From positions 31,379,018 through 31,443,017 of the forward strand of contig OZ026601.1 in assembly GCA_964020085.1 (NCBI GenBank): a stretch of 64,000 nucleotides of DNA, read 5' to 3'. Shown here one piece after another: positions 21,516 through 35,600 of the stretch; within the stretch, counting starts at the first letter, position 1; the number at the start of each line of letters is the position of its first letter. The notes under the pieces are model-generated. The model did not search any database. It was not told the origin of the DNA and saw nothing but the letters and a program-made list of their open reading frames with translations. A program made the translations under genes and the position numbers. Source of the stretch: Micromussa lordhowensis (taxonomy: Eukaryota; Cnidaria; Anthozoa; Scleractinia; Lobophylliidae).

Positions 21516-24500
21516 ATGGCGTCCAACAGAAAAGACATTAATGACACTCGTTGCAAAATGTGTGGCTTGATACAACCGTGCCCGTGTGATGCAGAAAAAT
21601 CTTGTCATGATGAGGATAAATGGAAGATTGGACTGGAAAAACCGATCATCATTATCAACAAACCAAGACTCTTCAGGAGGCATTCTTATCCTGAGCAAGG
21701 TGAGAGGAGAAAATGCGTATTTATAGAAGTAGGTAAAAGTAGGTTAAGTCAGCACACGAGCCAAGTGGCCCATCAGGGCGGAGCTTATCCCAGTTTCTGT
21801 AGCATGAAGTGGCTAAGAGTATTTCCTCTCCCCCTGGATGGGATGCTAGTCCATCGCAGAGTTAGCCCCCAGTATTAACACCTGGGTGGAAAAAAGGCAC
21901 TGTGAGAGCAAGATGTCTTGCCCAAGAACACAACGCATGTCCCCGGCAAGGATGCGAACCCGAAAAGCTCGATCCGGAGACAAGCGCACTAACCATGAGG
22001 CCACCACGCCTTCCCGGCTTTCTATATTAAAAGTGCCGCATCTTAATGTATCAGTGCAAAGCAAAACAGAGAAATTATTATTTTTTGTGTTGTACAGCAC
22101 AACGTCAGGAGCCCATCACCAGTGATGGACTCCTGACGCGCGTATTAATACATAAGGCATGGCATCCTCGAAAGCAAAGAACGCTGCATGGACTTTCGTT
22201 GAAATGGGTTTTCACAACAAAATAATTCAAGCATTATGAAAAGATGAAAAAACTAAACTTATAATATGGGAAATAGCATCATCTTTACCAGCTTGCTTTC
22301 TTGCACCTTGATGAGCCCAGATATAACAGACCGACACTGAGATCAGAACTTCTCCAAGTTTCTTCACCTTCAAGAGAGCTAAGAACTGTTCGTCTAGCCG
22401 GCGAACGCAAAGCAAGAACGTGACGGATTTTAAGGTTTTTATAGCGGAGCTCCGGCGGCCCTAAGGGCCGTTAAGCGGAGCCCCATGTTTATATAGGAAA
22501 GAAATGGAAACTCCCATGGTTATCATGGCTAGCGGTACTGCTCGTGGGCGCGCACGCACGACGACGGCGACGGCGGAGTCCTGCAAGATGGCAGCCATAC
22601 TTAATTAAGCTAATAGGTTGACAAAGACATCCACGCTTGGTTTATAGCGTCCTTCTTTGAAATTAGACATCCACGTTATATATGGTCAAGTGACACCCGT
22701 CAAAATCACTGCTTTTGTTTCGTGTGTTTTGTGATTAAAAAAAACTCAAAGCAGAGGGCAAAACAATATACAGAAAACCTCATCCCAAAGTTACGAAACT
22801 CAAATCAAAATTCTGCCTTATCCTGGGTTAGCTTTCTTGGTCTCTGGACAACCCGGCGCAGGAACTATGCTTTAAGCTGGCTCGAAACAGTTTCCAGCAC
22901 TTTCCAAGACTAACGTAGACTTTGATGGGTCATTACCACTTTATATCGGTTGATGCCAAAATCATGGAATTAAAAAAGTGTCCAATCATTGGTGAACATG
23001 TTGCTGTCAATTTTGTGGCACAATAGGTTACCATAGCAACAATATGACCTGCTTAAAACACACTTAATTTTAGCTTTCGAAAATTTAAGGTAGCTCTGAA
23101 CCTACTTCACAGAAGTTTTGTAAACTTTGCAAAAAGTTGCATCTTATCATGCTTATTAAAATTCCATAATTAAAAGTAGGGGTCGCCGAGCTCGTTTTTG
23201 AGGTTATAAGCGCTTTAAGCTAAAATTCAGGGTGTTTTAAGCAGGTCATATTGTTGCTATGGTAACCTGTTATGTAAAATAGATGATTGCAACTTGTTTA
23301 CCAATGATTGGGTATTTTTGTGATACCATTATTGTAGCATCAAACTTGTTAAACAGTGGCAGTATTTATCCTGCAAAGTATGGGTGTTAGAAAAGTGCCA
23401 GAAACTGTTGACAGCCTCCTTAATTAAGGCTGGCTTAAATCTATATGTTATTTCATTGAATGAACACACGTATAGACTTGTTATTGTTACTGTGAATATT
23501 TCTGTTTTCTTAAACTTTTAGCTATTGTAAATACACGACCCCACAAGCAAATCTGTTGCTTTAAACCACGTCGATCGTATTTATATAAAGGATTGTAGTT
23601 ATTGTTGTTGTTAATCGATGTTATTGTTGTTGTTGTTGTTATTGTTATGGCCAAATGGTGACACTTGGCGTCCGCGGTGGACTTACCGTTATACTTTCCT
23701 CAAAAAGATCTTCACTATTTAAAGGAAAGAATATAAATATGGTTTTATCGTTTTTAGATAGTCTTAGAAGAACCGTTTTTCGTCATTAGGCGTTGTCGCA
23801 TATATTTTTTTCCACCTTTAGAACCAGTTTCTAACAATTTGCTTCAAAAATGGAAGTTCACTAGTCGCTCGGTTAAAAAACAACTGCAGCTTTATTCAGC
23901 ACCAGTGATAATGTAAACCGATTATTTTTTTGTGATATTTGAAGACATTTATATTTGCAGATCGCCGCGCAGCCAATGAACCTGCAGAGGCAGGAGGTTG
24001 CCCGTCCCTGGACCAGCAGAAATCAACAATAGAAATCTTAACAAGACATGCTAACCTGCAGTCTACGCTGGCTGCAGCTCCAAGAGCAGGCAGAACTCTA
24101 ACATACCTCAAAGACATATTCGCGGCTAATCCAGACAATAAGATGGCGTTGAAACTGTTCGGGAATAAAGCCGCCGTTCTTATTGAACAGCGGCGACAAG
24201 AACAGAAGGGCAAGGGAGTGATTCACCCGTTCAGCACATTTCGATGGTATTGGGATATCCTCCTAATCTGTTTTATTTCCATGCATGTGATTCTTCTCCC
24301 AGTCAGTATTTCGTTCTTAAGTGACGATCTTTCACTACACTGGCTTATCTTAAATGGAATCTCCGATTTCATTTTTCTCACAGACATTTGCTTGAATTTT
24401 AACACCGGAATTGTAGATCCTAATAATAAAGAGGAGGTGATACTGGACAAGAAAGTTATCAGTCGGAAGTACCTGCGAGGCTGGTTTTTTATTGATTTAC

Positions 24501-27500
24501 TCTCGTCACTTCCGTTTGATTACGCGTACTTTATTGTGTCATCTTCGTCGACGCAACAAACGCTGATCAAAGCATCGCGAGCTCTTCGTATCCTCAAACT
24601 TGCCAAGTTGCTGAGTCTTTTGCGACTTCTGCGAGTTTCCAGACTGGTGCGATATATTAAAAGATTTGAAGAGGTAGGGTACATAAAGGATTGGTTGATT
24701 TCTCTAATCAGTTTTTAATTGAAAACGTTAGGCTCGATTATCAGACTGGACACAACAGAACGGCGGAAATCGGACCTTTGAAAAACTGGGCCAACGAGAA
24801 CTATAGGAAATTACAAGTTCAGAAATCAATAACATAAAAACTGACAAATAATTGGAAGCTAAAATTATGATGAATTTTGAGCAAATAAAGCACACGCAAC
24901 ACGTTTATGGATGAAACAAACGGACAATATATGATTCGTGTAAACAGGACTTTTACAATAACTGAAGAAATTCTCGCGCTCTCATTGGCTAATTAATTTT
25001 CAATGTCAATAAGCGAACAGACACATGAATTTATAATTCATGCGATAATTTATTGTAAAAAACAAATTAACTTAAGTTTTTCATCCGTCTGTCCTGTTAT
25101 TGATTATGGAATTCGTAAAAGTTAATTTTTTCAATAAGCTGAATGGAGTTACATAATAATGAGCATGCTTTTTTTTGGTGTGTATCAGCTGCTTAACATC
25201 GCCAGCGGCCAGCTTCGTATCATCAAGCTGATTGGCTCTATGCTGCTACTATCACACTGGAATGGCTGCGTTCAGTTTCTTGTCCCGTATCTTCTGGAAT
25301 TCCCAGACAACAGCTGGGTCGTGATCAATGGATTGAAGGTAGCCGCCATCAATTCTTTGCATAAAATAAACAGAAATATAACAAAATAAATAAACAAATA
25401 AATAAATAATAATAGACATTATTAAAAAATGGATCATTGGATAATGCAATTCGAGAGTTTTCATTGGCTTAGCCATCATGGGCTATGAGCATTATACCAT
25501 GCTCTACGAATATGGTAAGCGTACGCGTGGTTTTTTTGAGGCGTTTTAATTTTTTTTAAAGTTTAGTTTGCTCTATTTTTGGGGCGTTTTAATAAAACAA
25601 TTATTCCACTCGCCCTTGTTGGATATGAGATGATTATAGCCAACTCGGCGCTATGCGCCTCGTTGGCTATCTACCACTCTCCGCGCTTGTGGAATAATTG
25701 TTAACTATTCGCTAATCGAATTGGAATTCAGAAGAATTTGTTCGGATCACTCATGCCCGTAATGCCGGCTGGCATGTAGGGTAGCAACAAAGGTACTCCA
25801 CCCCTGTCTGTTCTGGGCCAGTTTCTGAACAGTCCCCCAGGTTTGATGGAGAGTCTTAAGCTCCCCTTCTACAGTTCGATGCCAGGTGTTCTTGGGTCGC
25901 CCCCGTTTCCGCTTCCCCCCTGGTGTCCAGTGAAGGGCCGTGCGGGGGATGTTGCCTGGTTCTCTTCTCATCACATGCCCGATCCATCTAAATCGCCTTC
26001 GCATGATGATGGTGCTCATGCTGTCTTGGTTGCAGCGGGCAAAAAGATGCTTGCAGTCATCCTTCAGCATTCTGAGCCGTACAGTAAGGTGGAAAGTATG
26101 CAGCTCGAGTACAGTCTTAGCTTGGTCTCGGTGCTGTACTGAGATTATTTCCATACGTTGTTCAGCATTCTGAAAGCGTTTCTGGCCTTGTTGAGGCGAT
26201 TCCTGATGTCGCTGCCTGCTCCACCATCGTGTCTTGTAGTGCTACCAAGGTAGGTGAATTCTTCGGTTGTCTGAAGATCTTCTCCGTACACTTACAGTTG
26301 CGAGGGGTTTGAGACATTTAGCATCATCACTTCTGTCTTCTTCTGGCTGATCTTCAGGCCTACTTGTTGTGCAAACATGCTGAGACGGGTGGTTTTCTCT
26401 TGCATGTGCTGATGGGTGTGCGAGAGTAATGCTAGGTCGTCGGCGAAATCCAGATCTTCAAGGGTTGACAAGAGGGTCCAGCTGATGCCCCGTATTCGGT
26501 CTGATGTTGTTTGCCGCATCACCCAGTCAATCGCCAGGTTGAAGAGTAACGCCGACCTGGGACATCCTTGTCTAGCACCATCAAAGCTGGATTCACTGTT
26601 CTCCACTCTACGCTTGAAGTTGTTATAGAAGCTCTTAATGACAAGGACAATCTGATGTGGAATTCCATATGCCCTGAGTATGCGCCATAGACATTCTCGG
26701 TGGATGCTGTCGAAAGCCTTCTCAAAATCCACATAGTTGATATACAACTGCCTCTGCCATTCAGTGCACTGTTCGATGATGTTGCGCAGAGTGAAGATCT
26801 GGTCTATACATCCTCGTCCCTTTCTAAAACCTGCTTGTTCCTGTCTAAGTTGCTGGCCCACTGCTTCAGAGATCCGCTTGATGATGAGCTTAGCTAGGAT
26901 CTTGCTAGGAACAGACAGAAGGGTGATTCCTCTCCAGTTGTTACAGTTGCTCAACGCTCCTTTCTTCGGAATCTTCATGATGACACCTTCCGCCCAGCCA
27001 TCGGGTAGTTGTTTCTCCTCCCATATTGTTGCAAAGAGTGGCTGAAGAACTTGTGCTGCAAACTCTGGCTCTGCCTTGAAGAGGTCTGCGTTAAGGCTGT
27101 CCTGTCCTGGGGATTTTCAATTTTTGAGGGATCTAATGGCTACAATTATTCTTCTTTCTCTGGTGGTGCGGTGCTAACATCTAGGTCAGTATCAGGATAC
27201 TGTACTTCTGCCTCAGTTGTTGGTGGTGGCCTGTTCAGCACTTCGCTGAAATGCTCTACCCATCTTGCTTCCTTCTCTGCTTCCGTGGTTAGTAACCTTC
27301 CCTGTCTATCCACAATCGGTGTGTCCGTGGTTCTGCGGTACCTGCCGCTGACGAGCTTGGTGATCTTGTACACCTGTCCTTGTTCTCCCCTGTGAGCGGC
27401 CTCTTCTGCTTGACTTGCTAGGTCTTCTGAGGCCTTCGTTTCTGCCCTCGTCATCCTCTTAACTGCTCGATTTGCTTCTCGGTACTGCCACCTGTATCTC

Positions 27501-29643
27501 TCTTTCAGCCTCTCGGATCTGGTATCCACGACTTTCTTTTTAGGGCTCTCCTGTTCTCAATGGCTTGCCATGTATCTGCTGTAATCCATTCCTTCCTTTT
27601 CTGCTGTTGGCGTCCCAGGCAGGTTTCGCTGGTCCGTGTATAGGCTAATCTGATCTACTCCCACATGGTGTTGATGCCGTTTGTGCTACGCGGTGTATGC
27701 TCCTCAGCATCTGCCAATGCCTGAAACTTGTTCTTCAGTTGAAGGATGAAGGTACTCTTTATTCTAGGTTCCTTTAGCTTTCTCACATCAAACCGCTGTT
27801 ATCTTGCCTTGTCAGGTCCATTTCTCCTCAGCTTCGGTTTCAGGTTTGCCGTGACAAGATGGTGGTCACTGCCGACATCAGCTCCCCTTCTGACTCTGAC
27901 ATCCTGCAACGATCTTCTCCATGTCCCGTTGATCATCAGGTGGTCAATCTGGTTCTTATCTCTTCCATTGGGAGAGCACCAGGTGAGCTTGTGGATTTCA
28001 CGGTGTGGGAAGAGTGTCCCTCCCTCGACCAAATCGTATGCCATGCAGAATTCAAGTAGCCTTTCTCCATTGTTGTTCATGCTGCCACATCCTTCCTTTC
28101 CCATGGCTCTATCGTGGCTTGTATTATCACTTCCCACTTTCGCATTTTAGTCGCCATCACTATCTTCATCTCATGACATGGTGTTATCTCTAGCTCGGCT
28201 TGCAATTGGTCATAAAATGCATCCTTGCTCTCTTCCTCACTGTCATTGGTCGGTGCATAGCACTGAATGATGGTGATGTTGATGTGCTTCCCTTTCATTC
28301 TGATCTTCATCAGCCTGCTATTGATCGGCTTCCACTCCATCAAGCATTTCTCCATTCCTTTCTTCAGGATGACAGCTACTCCCTCGTGGTGTTGGTTGTC
28401 GTCTCTACCACTGTATAACACCGTCTCTTCTGTGCTGGTTTTATACCTGCCTGAGCCTATCCATCTGCTCTCGCTAATTCCAAGAATGTGTAGATTATAT
28501 CTTCTCATCTCTGCTGTAACTTGGGCCAGCTTTCCTGTCTCATACATTGTCCTCACATTCCAAAATCCAATTCTGGTCTTAGTTTTGGTGTTCAAGACTT
28601 CCATCTTCCTGTCGTTGGTTTCCTTGCGGCTTTCACCACTGACGTTCATATGAGTATCTTGCAATGACTCTAGAAGCCCATCACACCCAGTAGTGTTGAT
28701 TTCCTCTGTTGCCGTTTCCGTAACATAGGTGCTTTTCCGGAATAGGGATGTTAGCCCTATGTCCAACCCCCAACCTGGAGGACCAGTTGGTTTGAGATTG
28801 CAGTTTTCCTTCTCCTAGACGGATTGCCTTCCAAGGCTAACGAGCTCCATCTACCCGTGGTTTGGAGTAAGAGTTTTCCTTCTCCTAGGCTATGCTGGTC
28901 CACGGCACCCTATTCCGTATTATTCAGGCGCAACCCCCCTCAAGGGAGGGCTCTCCCATCCTCCACCCGGGGGACGCGCCCCTACGCCGTATAGCCCATG
29001 CGCGAGGAATTTGTTCGGATGCCCAGTCTTAATTAGCATAGATTTTGACGATTTTAATTCTCCGTTTACACCTTAGTTTTTCTTGCGATCGAGGAAATAT
29101 ATCAAACACGAGAGACAGTGTTTCATCGGCTATCCAAACACCTCAAAGTTTGTCCAAAATACTCCGCTGCGCGTCGTATTTTCAACTCTTTTCTCGGTGT
29201 TTGGATGTCCCGATAAAACACTGTCTTTCGTGTTTCATGTATTCAAAGGGAGGGTTTCACGGTTCAGCGCATGTCTGTGTTATTTATTCCCCCGTGCATG
29301 GGTTTTGGCACAGGCCAATTTTTTCGCGTAAAATCATCAACCGTAGAATAAATCGAACGGGTCAAGACTAAATTTAACGGTCGACCGCGTCAGTGAAGTC
29401 CACTGAAATCTTCTGAGAATTTTGGTCATCCGTCATTCTGCCACGACTATAGCATGTGATTACTGAATTACATCTGAGTGGGGTTTTTAAGGCGATAATA
29501 TTAATAAGAAGCGAACAAAAGTATTTTAATGCACCGAACCGTGAAACCCTCCCTTTACATAACCGGCTTAAAAATCCCAACCAGCGGGCGGAAGACCAGT
29601 TAGCTATTTACAAGCATTACTGAGGAGTTAAACTAATAATATT

Positions 29644-29685
<42 letters not shown>

Positions 29686-32600
29686 TTTATTATTAACTAG
29701 GGTCTACCGAGAAACAACTCCAGCTTAGTGGTTAGAGCGGGACTTGAACCCGCGACCTCCGGATTAATTAATTAACTAACTACCACTCGAACACGCTGCC
29801 TCCATGCCGTATTGGTTTGAATTTTTTTAACTGTTCTCGAGAATTGCACGACTAAAAATCAGTTGAAAAAGAAACTGATCCATGTCTACGACAAACGTGC
29901 CGTGGATGGAAATAAATTACGATGCGGACGAGTCCCTATATGAGATTCCTTTTAAGAGAATTATATATTAGGGATTTTTCCATATTGTGATCTCCTCAAA
30001 CTGTTTTGCATTGTCAGTTCGCATCGGCTTCTTAACTCAAAGAATAAATTAAATGAATGAAAATTACATGCAATGAACCAATCATCATAGACTTCGGATA
30101 TATTTAAATCTTTTGTATAATAAGGCCAGATCTTTTTTTTTGAGACTCCTCCCCTAGTTTTGTACCTCAAAAAGTAATATTAAAAAAATGGGATAAATAA
30201 GAATGACGTACGTGATATATCAGGTTAATTATGAGCTAGTCCATGGTCAGCGTGCTTCTCTCGATGTACGGATGCGCACTCCGGTTTGCAGAGGAAAAAG
30301 GAAGCTGCATGAAAGCTTTCCAACCTCCCAAGTGCATATACCTGTCTCATCATAGCTCGGTACACGACAGAAGCACAGGGATAAGAAAAACGGCAGTGAG
30401 GACGCCCACATTACCGGCATAAGCACGTAGGCATGAGCACAATGGATAATTGTTTTTTTTTTTTTCGATTCCATACCTCCTCATTACAGTAAAACAATGT
30501 ACACTTAATGTATGGTCCCGAGGGAAACAGTTTTGTTTTCCCAAGAGTCCTGATGTTTCCCGAGACGAAGTCGAGAGTGCTTTGTTATATATTTAGACTT
30601 TCCCTTAAACAATCATATAGCAAAAACAACAACTGCGCAATTTATCCCGGTCGGGATACATTTGAATATGATCAAGAGCACGTGACCAAGAGTCAACCAA
30701 TCACAGTGCTCGTTATGTTGAGTGAAAGTCTAGGTATATAGCAAGACTTATTGCTTGCTTTAGTGGTTGCGCTTGTTTAGGATAACTACCGTTACCCTTG
30801 TGCTCGTGTTGTAGTGAAAAACAGGCTTAAGTGAAAACCAGCCAGAATGCACCAATCCTGATATAAGTGTAACAAACACCGGGAATAAGCGATTAACAAC
30901 ATTTATTTGGGATTGAAATCGCACTTCTATTTCAGCAGTCCTGTTTTATCGTTTCTTAACTGCTTTGCGGGGCGCTAGGAAATCTTTTCCATTTGCATTC
31001 TGAAGCACGGGAGTGCATTCTTGCCTTGTTGATTTAGATCGCAATGGCGAATTCCCTCCCTGGCTATGTAATAAAGCTCCATTTAACTTGCAAACCCTTA
31101 CAGAAGCTACGAGACGGCATGCACATCTTGAAAAGTTTAGCCTTAAATTTTGAAGTTCGTGCTTTATAATCCGTGACAATCTTCTCCATCCTTAACCATC
31201 CTTGTTCCTTTATCATTTAAAATTATCTCTCTGTTTGTTTTTTATCTTAGTAAACTATTATTTCCAGGTTTCCTTCCTTTGTACGTGGCCAAAATCACTA
31301 GAAATACCGTGACTAAGAACATTTAATTCACTTCGCTAGGACAAGTCTCCAGCCATTCAGTACAGCTGGGCCCTGTTTAATGCCATGTCGCACATGTTGT
31401 GTATTGGTTACGGACGGTACCCCCCACAGACCATCTCTGAGGTCTGGCTGACGCTGTGCAGTATGACCATAGGTGCTACTTTCTATGCAGTGTTCATTGG
31501 TATTATGTCCAGTTTGATCATGTCTATTGATTCGTCCGGGCGACTTTACAATGAGAAGGTAACCAAGCTACTAGATAGCGAATGGATAACTACAGTTTTT
31601 ACATAGCATCAAGATTGGGAATAAACATAAGGAGTTTTTTTTGTGCAGACAGCATTTTTTTTAATTAATTCAAATCTTTGCTTCTTTGACCAATGGCATG
31701 CAACCGTTGTATCTTCACGCCACAGACAGAAAACCTCCGTGAAAACAGTAGTTATATTTAACAATTAGACCCTTCGCCCTCAAGGGCTACGGGTCAATAG
31801 CTCATGAGGCGTGGCTCTTGAGGGCGAAGGGTCTAATTGATTTAGTATCACCCAACTAGTCGGACAGAAATGGCAATAAGAAAGAAAGCAAATGTAAGTT
31901 GAAGAAATATTTATTTGGGACTAAAACGAAAGAAAGCGACACGCTCGAGGACTATTGCTAATAGTCCTCGAGTAGCGTAGCCAATTAAAATGCAGGATTT
32001 GCATTAGTCCACTAGTTGGGTGATACTAATTCACTAAATAGTCAGCACTAGTAATGAGTCGTCTGTCTTGTTAGTGCTACACGAGTCAGTTTGAGGGACG
32101 CTATCTTGAATATCCTCAGTCAAAGATATGGCCATACCATGATTAACTATGAGTAAAAATTAGTAAATTCGAGTGATAGTTTGGAAAGAAAGTTTACGCT
32201 CATGACATTCATAAGCAACAGTCTCTGTGGAGATTGTGCAAACCCTAACAAACGGGTTTGATGAATGCGAGACGGGTGAGAAGACATCGACGATGTTTTT
32301 GTATTGGTCGATCGATCGATTGATTGGTTTGCTGATCAGATTGATTGATTGATTAAAGTGTCCCTGTGATCAGAAAAATCACTTCCTTTTTTTCTTGAGA
32401 TTCGTAAAGTGTGTCTGCTCAACACTTGACTGGCAAAATTCTGACCTTTCATTTTTATCCAAAGGCCGTTTACTTTGAGTGCAAGTTTTGGATTTCACGA
32501 TCCGCCATCACACACGTTCAAACCTGAGCGATTTGACCTCAGAGGGTTGGATCCGGGAAAAGGGATGTCAAAGGCTCACCAGCTTAAAATTTCAGCGTGT

Positions 32601-35600
32601 GAACGCAGCTTATTATGTATGCAAAGTACGAGTTTAAAAGTGTGAAAGCCCAAAACTCCCGTGCTGCATATTAATTCTGCAGCGTACGCACGCATTGCAT
32701 TCTTAAACTAGTGAGCCTTTGACATCATTTTCTGCTCGATCCAGCTCTCTCAAGGACTTAAATTTAGTAATGGCGGATCATTAAATAGGAAAATTCCAGT
32801 TAAAATAAACAGGTGCCTTTTTTAAATCAAGGATTAAAACTTGGGTCACTTAGTGTTAAGTTAACATAGCTTTGAAATCCAAAGGAAAAAATAATTTATT
32901 TTTTGTCACAGGGGCACTTTAAGTGATTGAGTGACTGACAGTGACGGATTGATTGATTGATTGATTGACTGACTGATTAAGTGACTGATCGATTGACTTG
33001 CAGACTGATTAATTTATTGACTGACTGAGTGATTGACTGATTAATTGACTGACTGATTGACTGATTGACTGACTGATTGATTGATTGACTGACTGATTGA
33101 TTGACTGGTTGATTGATTTACTGACTGATTAAGTGACTGATTGATTGACTTGCAGACTGATTGATTTATTGACTGACTGATTGATTGACTGATTAATTGA
33201 CTGACTGATTGACTGATTCATTGACCGATTGATTGACTGACTGACTGACTGACTGACTGATTGACTGACTGAATGACTGATTGATTGATTGATTGACTGA
33301 CTGACTGATGATTGATTGGCAGATTGATTAATTGATTGACTGACAGACTGACTGACTAACTGACTGACTGACTGATTTTTTTGATTGACTGACTTGCTAA
33401 GTGACTGATTGATTGATTGATTGACTGATTTATTTTCTTTAGTTGAGTCAAGTGAAGGAGTACATGCGTTATCGGAAGTTGCCGCTACGTATACGCCTCA
33501 AGGTGGAGGATTATTACGAACATCGCTTCCACCACAAACTGTTTGACGAGGATATTATACTAAACGAGCTCTCCAAGGCACTCAGGGAGGTAAATAGTCA
33601 GCCAGCGTTAATCTAGTTCAATTCGTACTACTCTGTAACGCAACGCTGTGCGATGGCGTGAACCTGCGTGACCGTAATAAATACCTTATTGTAAATTAGA
33701 GATTCGTGAGAAGATTGACAACCGTCTTGATCTGTGATGAATTTCCTTAACTGATACCGTACGAAATCTGAGGAGAATATGTGTGTTAATTTAGACTGCA
33801 AAACAGTCGTTTTCTGCTTCTTTCGGAAGGCGCGAAACGCCGTAAGCGTGATCCTCGTGTGTGAAGCGCGCGAGCCTCACACGCTGCGGGCTCCCCATTC
33901 TCCCTCGCCATTCTTCCACTCGCTCCAGACCTTTCGTTCGAATATTTTCCGTCGCTCGCGTTCGCAAAAAATACGACTGTTTTGCAGTCTAGTGTTAATT
34001 GTAATAATATATTAATAATATTGGTAATAGCGGAAGGTCGGACAAGCTTACTAATTCCATTTCGTTTCCAGGAAATCTTGGTCCACAACGTGAGCCCATT
34101 ACTTCAATCGGTACCTTTCTTCAGTAACGCAAATCACCAGTTCATCGCAGACATCGTCAGCAAGCTAAGATTTGAGGTGTATTTAACTGGAGAATACATT
34201 TGTAGGACAGGATACAAAGGAGATAAGATGTACTTCATTCAGAGAGGAATAGTCGATGTACTCACAAAAGACGGGATTTTGGCGACAAGTCTCGGAGACG
34301 GATCTCACTTTGGTGGTAAGCCAGATTCAGCTAAAAACCTAGTTTTATCTCCTGGTGTCAGGGAGAGATCTGGGACGAGGTTGCTCTTCACAATCCCACC
34401 CACCCAACTACCCCACTTACCCAACTACCCACCCACCCAACTACCCCACTTACCCAACTACCCCACACACCCAACTACCCCACCCACCCAACTACCCCAC
34501 TTACCCAACTACCCACCCACTCAACTACCCCACCCACCCAACTACCCCACTTACCCAACTACCCCACACACCCAACTACCCCACACACTCAACTACCCCA
34601 CACACCCAACTACCCCACTTACCCAACTACCCCACACACTCAACTACCCCACACACCCAACTTCCCCACTCATCCAACTACACCACCCACCCACCAACTC
34701 TGGCTGTTTATGCCCTCAGGTCTTTTATTAAGTCGGAAGTTTCTTTTATGAAATGGCTTTCCCTGACACCTAGCCGCCACCCACGCCCACTTAAATAAAA
34801 CTTGCCATTTTATTTGCGCCTTTTTGTCATTAGAAATATGTCTGTTGACGAAGGAAGCCCGAAGGGTGGCCTCGATCCGAGCCGCGACAACTTGTAACCT
34901 GTACTCGTTGAGATCGCCTCACTTTCATGAGGTACTTTTGGAGTATCCTGGCATGAAGGTAATGCTTGAAGAAGTCGCCAAAGAGAGGCTTTCTCGGATA
35001 GGACTGCAACCGAACCTGTCAGAGCCGCTGACAGAGGAGGTTATGACCGAAATGTGAGTAAGAGGGGTAGGGGTAGGGGTAGGGTTATTTACCCTTGCAG
35101 TAGATTAATACATTCGAGAACTTGTAATAGAGCGATTTCGCATTTGCTTTGGCTTTTTACGTTTTGTGATTGGTTTGAAAATCCAGCGTCACTTTCACAT
35201 CCAATCAAAAGTAAAAGTTAAACCAACTGTGACTCGCTTATACTCGTTTTCCCGCGCTTTTTCCCGGCTACATGTATTTGGTTCGAGTTTTGATTGGTTC
35301 TCTGGATTGTCTGTGTAATTCGTGATTGGTCAGAGTGATAAGTTTGGTTTTGGTTTTCAACACAAAGTTGAAAGCCACTCCACCGATTAGAACAAGCAAC
35401 TTACTTTTACCATTAGTAAGTAGTATTAGTATTCTAAGGGAGTCTAATAACCGTTCTGAAGTTAACACATTTGAAAAAGCTAGAACTTGACTATTAACAA
35501 GTTGTAGTTATTGCTGATGACAGAATGACAAAGAATGTTATCTTGTGATAGAGGACATTGTGGGAACTTTCCCGCGAGTCAAATTACGGCTTAATGTTGT

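Noticed and set aside
21846..22125. Coding frames of about 80 aa on both strands after HCN exon 1
   Set aside because: Coincide with a SINE in HCN intron 1.
26292..26978. Stand-alone reverse transcriptase gene
   Set aside because: Part of the RTE-like LINE delimited by target duplications at 25734 and 29007; frames before and after it are broken.
27009..28653. Several plus-strand frames over 100 aa
   Set aside because: Complement of the LINE coding region; composition and position show that they are shadows.
34393..34698. CRISPR-like regular repeat
   Set aside because: Contiguous ~14-bp units without unique spacers, inside an animal gene intron.
33982..34798. Long Pro/Thr-rich frames (147 and 249 aa)
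   Set aside because: They read through the CCCAACTACCCCAC minisatellite in an HCN intron; only HCN exon 6 (34072-34315) within this span is real coding sequence.
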